DNA from: Coniferiporia sulphurascens
Lineage: Eukaryota; Basidiomycota; Agaricomycetes; Hymenochaetales; Hymenochaetaceae
NCBI GenBank assembly: GCA_002794785.1
Contig: NBBA01000002.1
Span: 2,728,001 to 2,792,000, forward strand
Direction of reading: 5' to 3'
DNA: 64,000 bases
Shown piece by piece: positions 49,601 to 62,900 of the stretch. Numbering within the stretch: position 1 is the first letter of the stretch; every line of letters begins with the position of its first letter. The notes below the pieces were generated by a model, which worked only from the letters and a program-made list of their open reading frames with translations, was not told the origin of the DNA and did not search any database. The position numbers and the translations under genes were made by a program.

Positions 49601-52600
49601 AAATCGAAGGTTATGCGGTGTAATAGGGGGAAGGCAGACTGGAGCTGAGCTCGACCATGGAGCGCCGTGCCCACCCAGTGCTAATCGAAGTCTTTTCGGT
49701 CGGTGATCCATCATTGCAGGTGATAATCACATCTTGCGTTCCCAGATATAGACCAGGTTAGACGCCAGAAGCTACGCATGCTATGAAGGGATGCGCAGCC
49801 ATACGGGATTAGCACACGTGCGTCTGTAATCTGGTCCCAGCGCTTCTGCGTACCGCCAGAATTTTAAGCGTCAGGCAGCGCGGCGCGAGCTTCGCCGCCT
49901 GAGACCAAAGCGCTTTCTACGCAATGCCCATTCATCGCCGTTACCGCGGCCGCAAGCCCGCCAGTATCACCGCCTTAGCTGAGCTCGACACGATCGATCG
50001 AAAGCACTCGAAACAGGCAACCGCGATCTTCGGGAAGAATGCGGTATGCGGCTTTTGATCGCGCGCCGCAACGTTTACTATTGTCCATGCTCTTTCAGGG
50101 TTCGCGCTGTTTTGCTAAATTTGCCAGGATGTCTCGAATATCTATCGTGATGCACCGAGTACGAGGGTGACACCATCTAGCTATGTTGATGTTCCGACCT
50201 CATCAGGTGCTCGTGCTTCCCCGCTCTTTGGACGTCGGCGTGGGCGCATGTGTAGTCCGGTAGTAAGCAATTTCTGGAAGCATTTTGATCACCAACTCGG
50301 GAGCGCTCCAGGGCTCAGAAGCGGGCCACAGACCACAAGTAAGCAACGCCTCCGGCGGTCCGCCGCAGATGAAAATAGGTAGATGCACAATAAAGGAGGT
50401 CTAAAAAAATCGATATTAATCATTCTGATGCGATTTGGTCACTGTCCGCATCTCTTCACTTCCTTGTTTCGTGTGTAATTCTCCTGTTAATTAGACGTAC
50501 CTAGGCCTGACTATTTTTTCCTCCTCTAGTCGACCCACTCCTGGTGCCTTTATCTTTCAATAAATGTCATTAATATAGGTGCAGCCGGCCCTTTAATGAA
50601 TATTTTTTTATTTCATTCACTATTAGGTACCGAACGCACGTCTGACAACCATTATGAAAGGGCGCTGCTCCTTTAATCTGCAGATTAAGTGCTCACATTG
50701 ACATGACCTTTCCTCTCGAGTAACGTTCTGGTTTTTTGTAATTAACATTGAGGCGCCGCAATCTGCCACAGAATTGAATTCTCCCCAGGAAGAGTTGCAT
50801 GTATTGCTGGCTCCAGCCCATATGGCACATGTCGATGGAGTGGCTCCTCGGTCCTTTCGGTCCTTCCATTTTCTAAGATGAACCGAAGGTGTCCGAACAT
50901 TAACACCATCGTTGACACTCTGACCGTGTGGCGAACATCCACTGTATGTATTTCCATTTAAACCCGGGCGCGAATATGAAGCAAATGTCAGCATTTTCGT
51001 AAAACGTGTTTTGCGGGATTAGCGGATACCATATAGATACACAGCCGTTGATCTCGTGTGAGTAAGCTTTCAAAATAAAACAATAAAACAATCAATTCAA
51101 ATCCATTCAGAAGAGGTTTTCGGCAAATAAAGCTTACCTCACGCTCGTATCACATCATGGGATGGGATCTGCGCAGCCATTGGCCCGTTTGCGCATGAGA
51201 ATAACGCAAGCATGATGGCGACCCAGCCCCGGATATTTTAAGGGTGAGAAAGGCAGGAGATGGCGTCCGACTGACATGAGAAAAAAGTCAACACAATGGA
51301 AGTCGTCAGATAGGATCTCGATAGCCATACGCGAGATAGTGTATCTCGGAATTTGTACAACTTTGAGAGGGCTTTGGGATGAAACGGTTATTTTCCGGGT
51401 TTTGTGGAAAATATAAAGGTCCAGGAATGATAAAATAGTAGGCTTCATAAACGTCGGAGATGCTAGCGCCCCTCATACAGCACTAAGCCAAGTATCCGGA
51501 GACCGATGGTGAAGGTACGCCCGGGCTAGAGACGGAAGCGAGCTTTGTTATATAGGTCTCAGACGTGAACAAAACTGTCAGCCGCTGATCATGAGGTCGT
51601 CCTAATAAGTCGGTATACATGTCAGCTTCTGGGCGCCGGGGATAAATACAAGGAAAGGGAGAAAGTCAGGCCCACTGCATCGGTGAATGTAGTCAGCAAA
51701 AAACTATCTTCCCTTTTGGAAGTCATGGTTTTCCCTCACAGTTTCGCCGTCCGCCGAAATGATGCGAGGGGAGGTGATTGGAGGATAGGTAGGACTGATG
51801 ACAGGACGCGAGGAGTGCATGTGACGGTCCGTACTCCATTGGACAAGCAAGCGACCACTATCCCAGCCAATCAACCTCTTCGCTTCGGCTTCAGGAAAGA
51901 GAGGCGCAATTGAGTCCGTTGGCCACTTCAGCGCCACTCGCCTCGCCCATTCAGCGAGTCCCGGGAACGCGCGGCCGGATACGCAAACGGTCACATCGTG
52001 ATCGATAAACCGCAGTTCTGAGATGCCGGCAAGACAATTCTGTGAACGTAACTCTCTCCTCGTAGCATACAGCGAAGTCTTCCCCAGCCGGACTCCAAGC
52101 CGATGAAGGCCCAACTGACGCAGAAAGAGACAAAAATTTGCTTTATATATTGCTTCATATCAATAAAGTTCTATATGTCGCGTGTTCATCCTGGAGTGAA
52201 CTTTTCGTCAAATCCCGGTTTCAGTGAGAATAAGGAAACCAGTTACATGTCGCCGCGCCGACGGATCTCTCCTAACCCTCAATGATAAATTATAGTTTTG
52301 GCCCATATCTGGAAGCCCCCAGATAGGGGCAAAAACAGTGCAGGCGCCAATAGACAATTATTCGGCGCAGACTCTTGTGGGAGCTTATGTACAAACTTGG
52401 ATTTTGACGCCGGTACAGTGTACCTGCTGCTTGAATGCGAGACACTCCTTTGGATAGGCCATTCTGTAGGCTTAAGCATCAGAGTTTCTGCGGGAGTCAT
52501 GACCTGTACGAGGCAAGAAGGGACCAATGAGTGGATTATGAAGTGAAACAAAACGGGCCCGGGTCATGCGCAAGGCGAAGGATGAACAACAGTGGCGCAA

Positions 52601-53373
52601 GAAGCCGTAGCAGCGAGGAAGGTTTTTAACTGTCGAATCTCATGATACTGATCGGCTACGGGCGAGTTTAGTGCTTGTTTCTGCAGGAGATGATAAAGTT
52701 CGGAGTACTCAGCACTGTGGCTTTCAAGTTCTCGCCAGCATTTACTATGACCGAAAACAAACTACGAGACGGGTTTCTTTCTTAGCATCGTGGGGTAGAT
52801 TCCTGGACGTCGCGAGCTACAGAAATGGGCGCAGCAAGGTTCTGGGTTAAAAGGCCTTAAGTTAAATATACACCCGGGCTCTCTGAACACGTCACTTCGT
52901 TCGGAGTAGTATCTGCCACGAAGGTTAGGGCGCGTATGACGGCTCGCTGTCTTTTGAGTGTTGTGTAGTAGACGAGGTCTCTAGCATCTATTCGTTTAGA
53001 TACGACTTCGAACTTCAAGAGAATCCCGATTCTAAAGCCTAGCCTTGCCAGTGCATAAGAGCAGAGTCAAAAGCAAACTTTACAAAGGCGGAATCGGTCG
53101 GTGGGCGGTCCCCGACGCTTTCTATATTTAGTATCTCATCTCTTGCAGTCCTTATATGGAAACGGTTGCGTCAGATACACCAGACTGCGGCGCAGCCGCA
53201 GCTCCGAATGCTCTTACTAGTAGATTAAGACTCTTGTGGACTTGATTCAACCATCTCCGCCTTTTCTTTCGAGGACAAATATTCACGAACTCAAATTCTC
53301 GGATTCCGGATTTCACTGACATCGCTTTCAAGAGATAACCTTCATCTGGACTTGTCGAAATACAAGAACTTGA
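46672..53373. other. 6.7-kb region without recognisable genes
   Basis: The left end holds the 3' UTR of the zinc-finger gene. Beyond about 47.3 kb no coding pattern, mobile-element domain or structured RNA was recognised on either strand. The longest frames (about 130 codons at 48124-48519 and 51704-52114, minus) have no conserved motifs. Two NotI-like GCGGCCGC sites lie near 49421 and 49948. The right end, from about 53220, must hold the promoter of the F-box/RCC1 gene. Confidence 0.5.
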
Positions 53374-55645
53374 ATGTCGTCACTGTCCGATTTACCAGTC
53401 GAGTTGTTGCTGGACCATCTCCTGCCTAACCTCCCGGTTAGGTCTTTGTTGGCACTAGGCGCCACAAATCACCGCTTCGCGAATCTATGCTACGACGACA
53501 CGTTTTGGAAATTGAAGTGCAAACAGGACTTCAATTTCTCAGGTTCAAAGACGGCTCGAACGACAGGATGGAAGTTCATCTATAAAGGCCTTAGCAATCC
53601 TAAAGTTTACGCTTGGGGGTACGCTACCCGATTGCTGCCTTTACTATGTTTGTGTGTTTTGACTTCCGACATCAGGAGTTCCGGTCAGGGAAGACTAGGT
53701 CAACCGCATATACCCCAGAACAGGTTTGGAGGCGTACCGTATCCTGTGCAGCTCAAATTTCCTAGGAAGACGGCAATCGTCGATCTGATTGCAGGCGGAT
53801 GGTAAGCCCCAATTCACCGGGTTCATAAACAGTTTTCACACTATATAAAAGGTCCTTTCACGCCTTGGACTCTCAAGGGCGTGTTTTTGTTTGGGGTAAG
53901 TGCACACTCACGCGCCAAACCGGAAGTAGAATTCACATGGATATGAATCGCTATTTAGGAACGCTGGACGGCGAAATGTACTCCTTACAAAGCGATGGGT
54001 TTTCCGTTCCTCAGAAGGTTTCTGAGACCCCGCTGCAACTACAGCTTCCTGCGCCAATGGGTGCACTAAGGTAATTTCGAATCATTATCCGCGTAATTTT
54101 TGAGACCGAAATACTTTCCTGACCACAGCTGCGGACGGAAACACTCGATGGGATTCGACTCGAAAGGTCAAATTTGGACCTTCATTTCCTGGGGTAGGCC
54201 CTTCCGCCTGGTTACACCTCTACTCGACAATTCGTCCCCGGATGCAACACCTATACAGGCGGAGTGCGGGTGGATGTACAGTGCTGCTTTAACTGCGTCT
54301 GGAGATGTCTTTGTTTGGTGGCCTTTCAAAGAGTCTGTGCAGCAGGCATTCGCCGTGACGATGGCACAAATGGATGAGGCAGGCGACAAGCGAGCGCATG
54401 CGACAGCTGATGGTACGATCCCCTGCGCGACATGGGATCTGCACCATAACCCTTTCCGCCTACCTTCGTTGCCTAGTCTGCCTGCATTATTTCATTCTGG
54501 TACTCTCTATGAGGACGAGAGACAAGAGACGAAAACTGATCAAGATCGCGGCAATGGATGGCTTTTTGATAGGTTTGACCAACAAAGGACATGTTCTCAA
54601 ATTTGGGGATTTGAGTAACTTGGCGTCGCTCCAACGGGGCCACTGGGAATATGTTTGTTCTTCCCTTAATAAATTTACGGCTTGTCCGAGACCGCTTACT
54701 TGTACTTTTACTCTGACGTAGCTCCCATTCTTTAGCGAGATCGATAAGGTTCGCACGCACCCTGTTTTCGCTCAAAATGGGCAAACAGAACCTGGAAATT
54801 CGGAAACACTGAAACCCCCGACGAACCTCAAGATTACTCACGTACGTCTTGCTTTCATTTGCATTAAAAGCGATTACCCACATGCTTTCCTGTCGGACTG
54901 ACGTATTTTATACAGATCACTGCGCACTTTCAAAATTTCGTTGCGTACACGACTGAAGCAGATTCCATTGTCCTGCGGGGAAGCACGGCCACTATGGCTG
55001 GTCACGAGGCAGAGATTATTCCAGCACTACAATATAAATCAATCATATCTGTTGTTCTTGGCGATTACCACAGCGCGGCACTTGCTGCGGATGGCAAGCT
55101 CTATACATGGGGCGCGTTCTCTGCGGGCGCGCTAGGCCTTGGGGTTCCTGAAGAGCTACCCGTTGGCGCTCCGGGCGGATATACGACACATAACCAACTT
55201 GTTCGTGCTCGAGATGGACGCCGCGTGCAAGTCGGCAACGTCGAGGTGCCGTCAGAAGTGAGATTTGACCATAGGATAGGACAAAAGAGGGACCGCTTCT
55301 GCTTCGCTGCCACTGCAGCAGGGTGGCACACAGGGGCCCTGGTGATAGATCTCAAACCCGAGGTAAGCCCTAGCGTCGAATCAGCTATATTCTGGTCTTG
55401 ACTTCGCGCAGGATGAAAGGGAAGAACAGGACGTTGATGAAAGGCAAGATGACGCCGACCCGACGAGCCAGATGCCAGGCCATTTTAGTCCCATGCCGCG
55501 GTCTCCGTCTTTGCAGTACGGACCAGGAGAGCTTCCTATTTTCCCGACGGCCCGTGGTCATCTCCCGTTTAGGATCGGCTTTGCTGGGCGAGGACGCACC
55601 CTCGGCAGGGGACGCAGAGGGGGGAATAACGGTGTTCAGGAGTGA
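53374..55645 (+). CDS. SAF1: F-box protein with RCC1-type repeats (Saf1-like), frame broken near 54532
   Basis: In yeast, Saf1 is an SCF substrate receptor that targets the vacuolar adenine deaminase precursor Aah1. The protein starts with an F-box (SDLPVELLLDHLLPNLPVRS) and continues with RCC1-like blades: VYAWG, SSGQGRLG, ALDSQGRVFVWG, ALTASGDVFVWW, GLTNKGHVLKFGD and ALAADGKLYTWGAFSAGALG. The C-terminus is Arg/Gly-rich (GFAGRGRTLGRGRRGG) with stop TGA at 55643-55645. About eight exons are needed. Inside the exon around 54480-54660 the frame shifts at an A4 run (54532-54535): the upstream frame ends within unrelated codons, while the next frame carries LIKIAAMDGFLIGLTNKG. Removing one A joins them. 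The family call is firm; the yeast name is by resemblance. Confidence 0.86.
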
Positions 55646-55812
55646 CTAACAATAGTGAGGACTGTGAGTTCGAGCCAGCAAAGAATCCGTGTACATTAGT
55701 GGAAACCTGTATGGAAATGAAAGAGTATGATTATGAAGCGTCCCTTCCCTAATGCACAGAGTCGGCACGTTGCTAAGATTCACTTTATCAAACCTTCCCA
55801 CGTGAAGGGACA

Positions 55813-57136
55813 CTAGTTGATGCCGCTCGCCAGGCGAACAAGGACGTCCTTAGGCAGTGGAATCCACAGCGATTCCCCTCCGTCCGCAGAGTTCGTAGAG
55901 ACGACCATCCCGTGATCTCGAAATTCCCCAAGCAGCGCGCGCATCGCCGTGTCGTTCGTAGCGATGAATTCGTCGCGTGCTGAAGCAAAGAGCAAACTCA
56001 TAGCTCGTCGCGACTAATGCAGAAGACTGCACAGGCGCGCCCGTCTCCGCGGCGGCGGCGTCGATTGCAGCACCCTGCCGCGTGCAAAGCAATGCGAAAA
56101 GCCGCTTGGCTTTCTGCGTGACTGACGCAAGGACGTGCTGAGCAGCACTTTCCGAGATCGTCCCGCCGCCATGTACACCGGAAGCATTCGTGTGCCCTGC
56201 ACCACGCTGGTTCGCGGCAGACGCGCCAGCATAGGACGTGCGATCCGCGTACGCGAGCTCGAAGTCATATGGCCGCATCGTTGTGAGGTCGTGCCACAGC
56301 CACGAAAAGCCACCCGAAGGGAGCTTACGGTTTGTCGAAGCAGTTGTGTCGTAGGAGCCTGGATCTGTGCGTGCAAAGTTGTCCGTCGTCGACCATAACA
56401 TCGGCGCCATGGTGTTGTCTACTGAGGCCACTAGGTGGATGGAGGGGTGCGATGCTAGCGAGGCGAGGCAGTTTCTGGCCCGTTCGTTTCGAAGGGCGGG
56501 ACTGTCTATATTATGAATCACTATGAAGAGATGACGAGCAACGGGCTTTCGGACGTATTTTGTGATGATGCGACGACATTGAGCCTCTGGGCCTGACCCA
56601 GCATCAGGCAAGTCAGGAGCTTCTATAATCTGCTCGCAAGATGCCAAAAGGTCTTTGAGAGTGAAACTGGGAAAGAAACCATTCGCAATTACGACGTGCC
56701 CTTTCTTCGCGCACAACCTAGCAAACAGGTTGAGTGTCTTTCGTTTGGATCCGAAGCCATAGAACAGGAGGTTGAAGCCCGATGCCAGTTCTGTCAAGAA
56801 AGCTGGGAAATAACTGGTATGTGACTCTTCGAGGAGAGCCATTTTTTCGTCGAGCTCTGGTGGATTCCTCACCGCGTCCAGTCGCTCGTGAAACTCCTGC
56901 GGAGTCAACGGGGGCACCAGCTCTGAGAAAACATTTGCTGAGGTCCGAGAGGCGCGATTCGCTTGAATAAAGTACGCGTCAAAAGCACTCGGAAATTGAG
57001 CCGGGGAATTTAATCCGTCCAGTCCAAATTTGCTGGCCCATGTTGCGGCGATTGGATTTGGGCCAACGTCTTCAGCCTCTGAGCCAGACTCGCCACTGTA
57101 AGAGTTCGAATCACGCTCGTCGCCCGAGCCATCCAT
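55813..57136 (-). CDS. ORC2: Origin recognition complex subunit 2, frame broken near 55995
   Basis: Orc2 is part of the six-subunit complex that marks replication origins and loads MCM with Cdc6. There is no intron. The AAA+-like core shows NLLFYGFGSKRKTLNLFA, ANGFFPSFTLKDLL, IVIHNIDSPALRNERA and IHLVASVDNTMAPMLW. The winged-helix part shows AAQHVLASVTQKAKRLFALL and, in a shifted frame, FASARDEFIATNDTAM and LLGEFRDHGMVV. The two frames meet at a T3 run on the coding strand (plus-strand A3 at 55994-55996), where one base fewer keeps the ORC2 pattern continuous to the stop at 55813. The protein is about 440 residues, shorter than most ORC2 because the N-terminal disordered region is small. Orc2 is essential, so an assembly error is more likely than a dead gene. 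Confidence 0.9.
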
Positions 57137-57412
57137 CTGCGTGTTGTAGACCCGCTGCGGTATGATAGGTTAAACTGCTAACTAGTAGTGGAAAAAGTGA
57201 TGGTAAGCGTGGTAAAGCCTAAAGGCGGAAAGCAGCCTGACCACACCGGCACTGGCACGGTCACGCGTCGCCTCACTACGGTATGGCTATTGTAGTATGG
57301 TGAGTCGGTGACTCTCACTGGCATCCGACATCCACTGCACGACAAAGGCTCTCATTAATTGTCGTAATCACACCACTTTGAACGGGCTTGGGATCAACAA
57401 AGACCGTCGACG
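57137..57412. promoter_or_regulatory. Bidirectional promoter of ORC2 and SEC6
   Basis: Only 276 bp separate the divergent start codons, so the two housekeeping genes must share or abut promoter elements. No TATA box is evident. Confidence 0.6.
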
Positions 57413-59778
57413 ATGTCAATACAGGCTCCATCAGCTGCCCAGGCGATCGGAGAATACCTTCAAGCTCCCGATGACCTTATGAAAGTTGCTGCGTTTCGCA
57501 AGAAGCTAGAAAAAGAAAAAGCGTCCATTGACGCTAGGCTTAAAAGCGGCGTCAAAGAGCAGCTGGAAGCTACGCGCGACGGGCTTCGCAAGTTACTTGG
57601 GACGAGGACGAATGTACAGGCGATCAAGGATGAAATGTTTACCGTCGACGGACTCTGCCAGAATCCTCAGAATGTTATTTCAACGTTCGACCAGATAGCC
57701 CGTGTTTCCATGGTTCATCGTAATTTCGAGCAGGTGGAGGAGATGGTCAATAACCTCACAGAAATGCACGCGAAGCTAGACATACTTGAGGAGATGCTAC
57801 ACGCCGATAGGGAGGACATTACTGGTCCCGCCCGAAACCTCCTCTCTATGCACTTCATCCTCAACCAGCTCGAAAACTTCCGAAATCAAGCTATGCATCA
57901 GGCAAAGAAGGCGTCAGCTGAATCTCGTGTGACGTTGGTCCGTTGGTTCGATCGTTTAAACAAGTTTATTGAAGAATTCGAGGAATACTTCGCCACTCTC
58001 AGTAGGAACATCCTGCCTATAGTGAGGACCGGTCATCCCGAAGTCGTTGTCAAACTTGTTAAGATTGCAGAGATTGAAGGGAAGGAAGATGAGAAGGTGA
58101 GTTTTTCGTCGTGTTCTTTATATAATTTCTCATGACTTTTTCTACAGGCCATAGTCATTCGTTTGGTCAAGAAGGCAGCGAAGATGGATGCTGCATCCAA
58201 GTTTAAATCACTTCAAGCGAACGCTCGTGTCATTAAACACTATCGCTCCAAAATGACTAAGAACATATCCGAATCTATCAAGAGTTCCTTTGAAAATGCG
58301 TACAAACAGGACGAACAGGACCCAAGTGCGTTCGTGGAGAATTTGGACAAATGGATGTACAAGGACCTCATCCGCATCGAGGACGAAGTTATTCATTGTT
58401 TTCCACAAGGCTGGGATATACATTCGTTGTACATTCGTGAATATCACAGAGCCCTCGATGCGACATTGAAGAAAATAGTCGAATCGAAGCCTGCCCCGCC
58501 TGTACTCCTAGCGATGCATGCATGGCTTAAGGAACACAAGAAAAACATGAAGGAATTAGGTGTACCGCCGCAGTGGCTGGAGCCACCGCTGCTAGACGGG
58601 AAAGAGCAGGATCTCGTCGAAAAATACCTACAAACTATCATCAGCAAGCTCGACGAATGGGTTGATAACCTTATGTCTTCAGAAAAGAAGCAATTCATCG
58701 CGCGGACAGAGCCTCCAGAGCTCGATGCGGAAGGTCTCTACGGAATGCAATATGCAGTGATTCTCTTCCAGATGGCAAACCAACAAGTCGATCTCGCTAT
58801 GGAAAGCGGTCAAGGCGGTATCCTCGCGCGCGTCGTCGAAGAAAGTTCGCGCGCCATGCGCGGCACGCAGGAGCAGTGGGCGCGCCTGGTTGAAGCCGAA
58901 TACAAGAAGCAGATCGAAAAAGCCCGAGGAGGTCGCAGGCGGACTTGGCGAATACTGCATCGCACTTGCAAATGACCAGATCAAGTCCGCTGACTATGCA
59001 GAGGCATTGTCTGCGCGCCTTGAGCCGCTCGTGTCCGAGAAATACAAAGTTGTAATTTCTGAGCGACTCAATGACGCGATCGATGGTTATCTCGATGTCG
59101 CGAAGAAGTGCACGCAGACACTTATCGACATTGTATTTAACGACCTGAAGCCAGCCCTGAAGCAGCTGTTCCAGCCAGCCTGGTATGAAGGAAATATGGT
59201 GCAAATTATCGAGACAATGCGGGATTACATGAATGATTACCAGCAATATCTCAACTCCTCCCTCCTTGAAGTTTTAGTAGAAGACCTGCTTGATGCGTTC
59301 CTTGTCTCTTATCTCACCGCCCTCGCAAACGCAACCAAGCTCCGAATGCCTGCCGCAACTAACCGAATCCGTGACGATGTCACCCTTGCATTTAAGTTCT
59401 TCAGCACGCTGAAGCCTGCAAAGGAGCTCGAGTCGTACTTTGAAGTCGTCGAACTTGTTCTGGCGCTTTTAGAAGCGTCAAAGAGCTTGGCGTTTCTTTC
59501 CTTCTGGGAATTTGCAAAAGTACACGGGCCGAACGTCGCTTTTGTTGAGGGTTTAATGAAGGCGCGAGATGACCTCGACCGCGCTGCAGTCAGCGAAGTT
59601 ATGGAGAGCGTTAAACGGAAGGTGAAAGAGGAAGGTTTGACTGATCGTGAGTGGAATTTATTGTTGCGTCATTTTTTACGCTTCTAAACCGAGTCAAATA
59701 GCTCCAGAACCGACTATTATGAAGAAAATAGCCATCCAGGGAACTTTCGCGCGTCTTCTTCGCAGTGCGGCGGCATAG
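57413..59778 (+). CDS. SEC6: Exocyst complex component Sec6, frame broken near 58919
   Basis: Sec6 belongs to the eight-subunit exocyst that tethers secretory vesicles at sites of polarised growth such as hyphal tips. It starts MSIQAPSAAQAIGEYLQ; introns are 58097-58147 and 59647-59701. The helical rods typical of Sec6 are seen (FEQVEEMVNNLTEMHAKLD, DREDITGPARNLLSMHFILN, FPQGWDIHSLYIREYH, GLYGMQYAVILFQ). The C-terminal part has ALANDQIKSADYAEALS, WYEGNMVQIIETMRDYMNDY and, after the last intron, TIMKKIAIQGTFARLL, then stop TAG at 59776-59778. At an A5 run (58917-58921) the frame changes; with four A the sequence reads on as a normal Sec6 (IEK then PEEVAGGLGEY). It converges on QNS1 with a 160-bp spacer. 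Confidence 0.92.
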
Positions 59779-59938
59779 GACGGATTCGGTAGCCCCTACT
59801 TTCTTTCTTTCGAACTCCAGACCATTCCATATCTCGTTGCATCTGCTTCCTATTACATCTGTACTTCTCACGCATATGTTGTTGTTGTAGTCTTATTCAT
59901 ACAGGCCTAGTCGCTATTTAATCGGCTTCAAGGTCGCT

Positions 59939-62900
59939 TCAGTCCTTCTTGTCTTTGCGCGAATTGTCCTGCGAACGATCAGGCAGCCTCCCCGCCAGCT
60001 CGTCAATCTTCTTGAACTGGAAGGGGAACCGAGAAGGGTACAAGAATGGACGCAGATCGAATCCTGCGGGAAATACCAGCTCAGCTTCTCTTTCCTGCCT
60101 CATGAGCGCAAATTAAACCTACTGTTATCGTCCGGACTGTACGATTCCTGCATGGGTCACATCCCGCCAAACGTGTTCGTGAGTTTCCTGTCTTCGGGAA
60201 CACAGCAGAAGAGCAGAAGTTATTTACTCACGGCGTGGTACGCCGGGGTGAGCGTGGTCATCTTGTGCCGGTTTCGTGCGTACTCGAAGAAGAAAAGCTT
60301 CACTTTATCAGCGATCTTTTTGGAGCGTACTCGGTGTCAGATACGGTGTTATATCCCTGCTATGCTTGGCTTGGCTCTCACCTGCAGGGGAGACATCCAC
60401 TGTCCCCATTCGTGCACGAGTTTAGTAAATGCGCTGTACGGCCCACATTTTTCGACCTTTCTGAGCCGACCAAAGATAGATAGTTCTTCGTATGTCATTC
60501 CCATATCGGCCTGCCGGGAATATCGTAAGTGTGCTCCGTCGCGCGAAGAAAGCGTGAGAATACCTCGTCTGCTTGGACGTAAGTTTCGGTTATGGGTTCA
60601 AGTTCGGCTGTTGGGATCGCGTCCAGGAAACTGGGACCACAAAGAGAAGCATCATATAGAGCCCGTGAGTGTCGGGTCATGTCGACAGTCCATCAGTCAA
60701 AATAGGGGAGCTTACTCGGCCAATATGGGAAGGTCGAATGCGTCTTTTGCGTAGGCGATGAACTTCTTCAAGTCAGTCTTGCTTATTCCGCCGATGGGGT
60801 TAATATCAGCTGCACGGGGTTTCGGCAAAAGGGGATTGAGTTCATTAGGTTGGTGTTGGTTCTCAATACCAATTAGAAGGAATTCAAACCGGAAGAACAG
60901 TCGTATTTGGTCAGATACCCTCGCAAGCTTTGGGGGAAAGGGGAATCAGCATCTCTTTCTCCGCTCGAAAGGATATGGCACACCTTTCATCCACATTCGC
61001 ACTGCCAAGGACGAGCAGGCCACCCGAACGCCCTCTGACGAAGGGCATGAGCTGCGCAAACATATACGCAAGGACCATCCGCAACCGAGCCTAGTGCATT
61101 TCTGATTAGAAATTGGAATGGTCAGATATTAGCCTAAGTACGTACTTGTATATTCTGCAGAGCGAGATTTTCCGCCCCAGAGCCGCCGTGAACTTTGAAC
61201 TTGGGCTTGATGCCGGTTACGAAGGCAAAAAGGGAGCGTACGGCATTTACAACAGTGTCCATGTTCAGGTCAATGTGGTAGCTACCGATCGCCTCACCAA
61301 GGTCCTTTGCGCGCTTCCGTGTGTCGGGGCTAGAGTTCTCTGTTCCCATATAACACGTATGGAATATGCGGCTGCAAAACTCGCGCGGATCAGAGGGGAC
61401 ATACGAAGATGTCTCGGGCTCTCCAGCTATACGACGTGCATCGACAATGACTTGCTCATCTACAGTGAAGATATTGGCTTTATCGTACGAAGACAGCTTG
61501 CTGTATGCTCACCGCCACGACTCGCAGCCTCGGAGACGAGCCTGCACATTGAGAACACGATAACCGAGGTCGCGCAACTGTCAATCCCGCCGCTAAGTGG
61601 GACAAAGTAGCCCTGCGTGCGGGACCTGCGGAGGTAGTCCCACATCCAGCAAGCTGGGCCAAGTCTTATTCATCAATTTGGCAGTTAGTATCACCAGTGT
61701 GTCCGCTTCATTCTAAAGAGACTGACGCTATTTCTTCTTCCGGCCTGTGGTAGCGCAGCTCGAAGTCCCTCTGGCGTTCAAAATCGAACATTTTTACTGC
61801 TTGCGGATCCGATAGCGCAAACGGCACCTCGATGCGCTGGTAGCGCTGTGCCTCCGCAGCTTGCATGTTTCTACTTGCTCTAGTCCTGTGAGCGCGTACA
61901 TCTTCGATATCAATTGTCGCAGTGACGACCTCGACATCATTTAGTGAGAACTGTGAGCCCTGGGCTACTATCTGTCCATTCACGGCGATCATGGCGCATC
62001 CATCATAGTAGAGTCTATCACCATCACATCCTTGTTGATTTGCATATAAGTAGACTCCTCCAAGCTGGATCAAAGATGACGATGGTGAGTAGCATGTCAG
62101 GAAATACCTGGGTCAGTCACTGGAATTTCATTCTCACTTTCAGAGTAGCCTCCTTGATGAGCTCCACTCGCGTGTACAGCTTCCGGAGCTCATGATGACT
62201 TCCACTTGAATTGGTGAAGACTTCAACACCATCAAGGCCCATGAGAATATGAGGACTAGGTTCCGTCAATAATTTCAGCGCCTATTAAGCTGAAACCATG
62301 TCCTAACCTTGCGGGGGTGAACAGTTCCTCACACAGCTCAACACCAATGCAGGTATCTACTGTGCTAACCACTGCATCTCCGAAGGGCACCTTGAGCTGT
62401 GTATATTTTTTTTCAGTACAGAATCGTGTGTATTTTGAAGACTTTTGGATACCTGGCCGGTGATTGCTTGAATCATGCGGGGTAGGTAATGGTCTTCCAC
62501 CTGTCGATGCTTCGACCAGGGTGTAAAGTATCGCATTTCCCGGTAGTTTCCATCATTCGCAAGCCACATCTTCGGACGAATCATGAGGATCTTGCGGTTA
62601 TGGATGATTACACGACAGTTGTAGTTGACATTCTTGTGTACGACTGGCCTGTATGCGCGGGCATCAATTCCGTGGATTCTGGAATATTACTTGTTTTAAG
62701 CAAATGCATACATTCCAATGTCGCATAAAATGTCAGAGGTATCGTCGGATTGAAGAAGTTTGGCGAGGATCTCCCACGAATGGAGCACCGTATCGCCTGC
62801 ATCAAGTAAATCATCGAACTGAGTGCAGATTAGTGCGGCAGTAGCTCCTTTTCCCACCTTCCAAAAAGTGGTCAAGGCAGCCGTACCCCCTGTGTGTATA

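Noticed and set aside
55985..56005. Programmed ribosomal frameshift in ORC2
   Set aside because: No known slippery-site system in ORC2, and three other genes show the same kind of fault at unrelated homopolymers; sequence error is simpler.
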